From: Algoriphagus winogradskyi
GTDB taxonomy: Bacteria; Bacteroidota; Bacteroidia; Cytophagales; Cyclobacteriaceae
DNA: 64,000 nt
Assembly: GCF_900182815.1 (NCBI RefSeq)
Contig: NZ_FXUA01000005.1
Location: 62,001-126,000, forward strand
Reading direction: 5' to 3'
The position numbers and the translations under genes were made by a program. Position 1 is the stretch's first letter, and each line of letters begins with the position of its first letter. Under the pieces are notes generated by a model, which searched no databases, was not told where the DNA came from, and was given only the letters and a program-made list of their open reading frames with translations. This document shows positions 60,816 through 64,000 of this stretch, piece after piece.

Positions 60816-63800
60816 ATGAAGAAAGTTTTATTAACCTTTGCTTTCGCGATTCTGACTTTGGTGTCAGTCTTAGCCCAAAGCAAGTCAATAACTGGTAGAG
60901 TCACTTCGGCTGAAGAGCCTGAAGGCATACCAGGTGCAAGTGTAATAGTGAAAGGCACTACTGTAGGGGCGATCACAGATTTGGACGGAAGTTATTCAAT
61001 CCAAGCTCCAGCTGACGCGACCACCCTTGTATTTAGTTTTGTTGGCTACCTGTCTAAAGAGATGCCAATTGGATCCAATTCCGTTATAAATGTAGTTTTG
61101 GATGTGGATGTAAAAACCCTCAACGAAGTGGTTGTAGTGGGATACGGAACACAAGAAAGAAGAGAAATCACAGGTTCAGTAGCATCAATTGATGCTTCAG
61201 CGATTGAGAATTTGGTGTCTCCTTCCTTTGAGACTCAGCTTGCGGGTAGAGCACCAGGTGTGCAAGTAACTACTCCAAGCGGTATTTTGGGTTCTGCTCC
61301 AATCATCCGAATTCGTGGCGTGAACTCACTTACTTCAAGTGCAAGCCCGCTGTTCGTTATTGATGGAGTTCCTATGGTTAATTCTGACAGATCTGCTGTT
61401 AACGCTTCAAACCCTATGGCAAATATCAACCCTTCTGACATTGCTTCATTTGAAGTATTGAAAGATGGTTCAGCATCTGCAATCTATGGTTCTAGAGCTG
61501 CAAATGGTGTTATCTTGATCACAACCAAAAGAGGAGCAACTGGGAAAGCTAAGGTGAATTACAGCACTACTATGGGCTTCAATGAGGCTGTAGATACATT
61601 TGACCTTCTTACTGGTGATGAATGGGTTACTATTGCCAATGAAAAAAGAACAAATGCAGGTCAATCTGAACTTGCTGCACCAGGCGTGAATACAGATTGG
61701 CAAGATCTTGTTTTCAGAAAAGGATTTACTCAGCAGCACAACCTATCGATTAGTGGTGGATCTGAAGCTACAAAGTATTTCTTCTCATTAGGATTTACTG
61801 ATCAGGAATCTCCGGTAAGACCAAACGAATTAAGCAGGTATTCTTTCAGAGGCAATATTGATCATAATATCTCTAAAGCGGTACGAGTGGGAACATCTAT
61901 GTCCTATTCATATACTGAGATTTTTGGCCTAAATAATGGTTCAAATTCACTTTCAGGAGCGATCTACAATGCTACCCGTGCTTTGCCAAACGTACCAATC
62001 TATGATGCAGAGAATACAGCATTTGATGGATTTAATGTTACTGCGAATGGTGCAACGACTGGATTTGGAGCTAACGCTGCTGGACCAGATAACAACATTC
62101 CAAACATTGGTTTTGTAATCCAAAACAACATCTATAGAAGCCGTACGCACCGTATGATAGGAAACGCCTACGGTGAAGTAGATATTATCAATGGCTTGAC
62201 TGCTAGAACACAAATTGGTGTTGATTTGACAATGGCAGATGATTTCCAGTCTCTTGATGCTAGACATGGTGACGGTAGAAGCTCAAATGGTAGCGTCTAT
62301 ATGGCTACTAACCCAGCTTTCCAGTGGAACTGGCAAAATACGTTGAACTATCAGACCGTATTTGCTGATGACCATAGCCTAAACGTAACTGCTGGTTTGG
62401 AATATCAGTTTGCTAAATATTATGGTTTTAGTGGACAGGGTACTGATATCTCAGATGATTATTTCAGAAGAAATAACTTGATTACAGGTTCTTACAATAA
62501 CCAATTTTCAGGTGGTAGCTACACTGAAAGAGGATATGATTCTTACTTCGGTAGATTCAACTATTCTTACAAGGGTAAGTATTTGGCTTCCTTCACGGTT
62601 AGAAACGACGGAATCTCTGATTTGGCAGTAGAAAATCAAAGAGGAACATTCTTTGGTGGTTCTGTGGGATGGAGACTTTCTGATGAGGCCTTCTTTAATT
62701 CTGATCTGATCTCTGATTTAAAATTGAGAGCTTCTTATGCTGAAGTAGGAAATACGGGGATAGATTCATTTGCTGCTTATGGAGGTTATAGCCCAGTTCT
62801 AGGTGGTGCAGGTGCAGGCATCGGCTACAATAGAATTGCTAACGCTGACCTTCAGTGGGAAACTTCCAAAAAACTAAACTTCGGTTTGGATATGACTATT
62901 GGGAGAGTAACATTCTCCGCAGATTACTTCAAAAACAACATTGACGGAATGATTCTAGCTGCACCGACAGCACCTTCTTTGGGTGTTCCTGGTAACAGCA
63001 TCAACCAGAACGTAGGTCAGATGGAGAACTCAGGTTTTGAATTGAGAGTATTCTCTAATGTAATCAATAGAGGTAAATTCACTTGGGATACTGATTTCAA
63101 CATCACATTTATCAAAAATGAGGTTACTAACTTGATTAGCCCGCTAACAGGTACTTATAATAAGACTGAAGTTGGAAATCCAGTAGCCCAGCTATATGGA
63201 GTAATGTGGGCAGGTGTTAACCCTGCAAATGGTAACCCAATGTATTATTCTGGCGAAAATATCGTACAATACAACTTGGTACCAGGTGCACTTGGCTTTA
63301 AACAATACAATCCAGCTGATCCTTCAAATGTATCTACCGCAGCTTCTGGACCTACTCAAGAATATTTGGGAAATACACTTCCTAAGTGGCAAGGAGGCTG
63401 GTCTAACAATTTCAAATTCGGAAACTTCGATGCTGAGATTTTTACTAGATTCTCTGGTGGAAACTACATTATGAACGAATCTCTTAGAGGTTTGCTAGGC
63501 CAAGGATTCTCTAATAACCAAGCAAGCATTCTAAACAGATGGACAGAAAGCGGTCAAGTAACAGACATTCCTAAGCTTTACTCAGGTCAGGATCAAAACA
63601 TGTGGCAAAACTCTGTGTCTAACTCTAGATTCGTAGAGAAAGGTGATTATGTGAAAATTCAGAATATCGTTCTTGGATACACTGTCCCTACTTCTGCATT
63701 GCAGTCCACATTTAATGGAGCGATTACAAATGTGAGAATATTTGGACAGGTTCAGAATCCATTCACATTTACTGGCTATTCAGGCTTGGATCCAGAAGCA

Positions 63801-63893
63801 AACTCTTACTCTGGTCAGCTAAGCTTCGGTGTAGATTGGAATGTCGCTCCGATCATCCGTACCTATACACTCGGCATAAACGTAGGTTTCTAA
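60816..63893 (+). CDS. SusC/RagA-type TonB-dependent outer-membrane transporter
   Basis: A 1025-aa receptor. It has a signal peptide (MKKVLLTFAFAILTLVSVLAQ) and a carboxypeptidase-regulatory-like beta domain (~23-110; ITGRVTSAEEPEGIPGASVI). A TonB-box-like SusC signature follows (NEVVVVGYGTQERREITGSV at ~105-124), then a plug (~120-235; LFVIDGVPMVN) and a 22-strand barrel ending in a C-terminal aromatic (TYTLGINVGF). It imports glycans or peptides with its SusD partner, encoded 22 nt downstream. The preceding AT-rich region is the likely promoter. The substrate is unknown. Confidence 0.96.
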   Translation: MKKVLLTFAFAILTLVSVLAQSKSITGRVTSAEEPEGIPGASVIVKGTTVGAITDLDGSYSIQAPADATTLVFSFVGYLSKEMPIGSNSVINVVLDVDVKTLNEVVVVGYGTQERREITGSVASIDASAIENLVSPSFETQLAGRAPGVQVTTPSGILGSAPIIRIRGVNSLTSSASPLFVIDGVPMVNSDRSAVNASNPMANINPSDIASFEVLKDGSASAIYGSRAANGVILITTKRGATGKAKVNYSTTMGFNEAVDTFDLLTGDEWVTIANEKRTNAGQSELAAPGVNTDWQDLVFRKGFTQQHNLSISGGSEATKYFFSLGFTDQESPVRPNELSRYSFRGNIDHNISKAVRVGTSMSYSYTEIFGLNNGSNSLSGAIYNATRALPNVPIYDAENTAFDGFNVTANGATTGFGANAAGPDNNIPNIGFVIQNNIYRSRTHRMIGNAYGEVDIINGLTARTQIGVDLTMADDFQSLDARHGDGRSSNGSVYMATNPAFQWNWQNTLNYQTVFADDHSLNVTAGLEYQFAKYYGFSGQGTDISDDYFRRNNLITGSYNNQFSGGSYTERGYDSYFGRFNYSYKGKYLASFTVRNDGISDLAVENQRGTFFGGSVGWRLSDEAFFNSDLISDLKLRASYAEVGNTGIDSFAAYGGYSPVLGGAGAGIGYNRIANADLQWETSKKLNFGLDMTIGRVTFSADYFKNNIDGMILAAPTAPSLGVPGNSINQNVGQMENSGFELRVFSNVINRGKFTWDTDFNITFIKNEVTNLISPLTGTYNKTEVGNPVAQLYGVMWAGVNPANGNPMYYSGENIVQYNLVPGALGFKQYNPADPSNVSTAASGPTQEYLGNTLPKWQGGWSNNFKFGNFDAEIFTRFSGGNYIMNESLRGLLGQGFSNNQASILNRWTESGQVTDIPKLYSGQDQNMWQNSVSNSRFVEKGDYVKIQNIVLGYTVPTSALQSTFNGAITNVRIFGQVQNPFTFTGYSGLDPEANSYSGQLSFGVDWNVAPIIRTYTLGINVGF

Positions 63894-63915
63894 TCACTCC
63901 AACCGAAAAATTATC

Positions 63916-64000
63916 ATGAAAAAATTCGCAATAAAAAATATAAAATTAGCATTGGTTGGTGCGGCCCTTTTAGGCTTTACTAGTGCTTGTGATGTGACTG
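63916..64000 (+). CDS. SusD/RagB lipoprotein, N-terminal fragment
   Basis: The first 28 codons of a gene cut by the window edge. The peptide (MKKFAIKNIKLALVGAALLG, then FTSACDVT) shows a signal sequence ending in a lipobox with Cys at residue 25. Position directly after susC and the lipoprotein signal identify it as the SusD-type surface glycan-binding partner. Domain content cannot be seen. Confidence 0.75.
   Translation, partial: MKKFAIKNIKLALVGAALLGFTSACDVT

Overview
The window looks like chromosome from a marine-type Bacteroidota of the order Cytophagales, most likely Algoriphagus or a close relative. This is inferred from several signs: SusC/SusD genes at the right edge, Bacteroidota-style -7 promoter boxes (TAnnTTTG), almost no Shine-Dalgarno sequences, the coaX-OMP-TPR-LptC-CBS-PPIase gene order, and an extracellular contractile injection system (eCIS) organised like the one described in Algoriphagus machipongonensis (AlgoCIS). 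I saw no tRNA, rRNA, CRISPR array, transposase or phage capsid gene.

Left part (1-15.9 kb), mostly housekeeping on the + strand: the 5' end of a Glu/Leu-type dehydrogenase and anmK (both -). Then come coaX, an outer-membrane protein, a TPR protein, lptC, a small membrane protein, a CNNM/CBS protein and a PpiD/SurA-like chaperone. After a strong terminator follow a DUF493 protein, pterin-carbinolamine dehydratase, rsmI, an inositol-monophosphatase-family enzyme, an AEC transporter (-), two small hypotheticals, glyA, tatC and rpiB. Next (15.9-21.1 kb, - strand) are an S8 subtilase lipoprotein, an esterase-TPR fusion, a DUF1206 membrane protein, a block of 21-bp tandem repeats and an orphan membrane protein.

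Centre (21.3-50.7 kb, - strand): a near-gapless eCIS operon. Read from its promoter side it encodes a tail terminator (DUF4255/Afp16-like), a 375-aa unknown, two sheath proteins, tube and tube-initiator proteins, a 51-aa DUF5908 peptide, a LysM baseplate hub protein, a VgrG-like spike, a PAAR tip, a gp25 wedge, two very large baseplate proteins, a 1214-aa modular unknown, a short tape-measure protein, an AAA+ ATPase and a 62-aa Lys/Glu-rich peptide. It ends with a 1315-aa DUF4157 protein whose C-terminus looks like an HNH/NUC-type nuclease followed by helix-hairpin-helix motifs, a likely cargo toxin. A hairpin terminator follows the cargo gene. A perfect 10-bp inverted repeat lies in front of the operon, beside a helical-repeat protein that may be a regulator. 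There is no T6SS membrane complex, ClpV, capsid, terminase, holin or lysin, so this is an eCIS rather than a T6SS or prophage.

Right part (50.8-64 kb): a polytopic membrane protein, rbfA, a LolC/E-type permease, a coiled-coil membrane protein, an MsbA-like ABC exporter, two methyltransferases, a tandem universal stress protein, a 2'-5' RNA ligase-like protein, and a SusC/SusD pair that begins a nutrient-uptake locus cut by the window edge.
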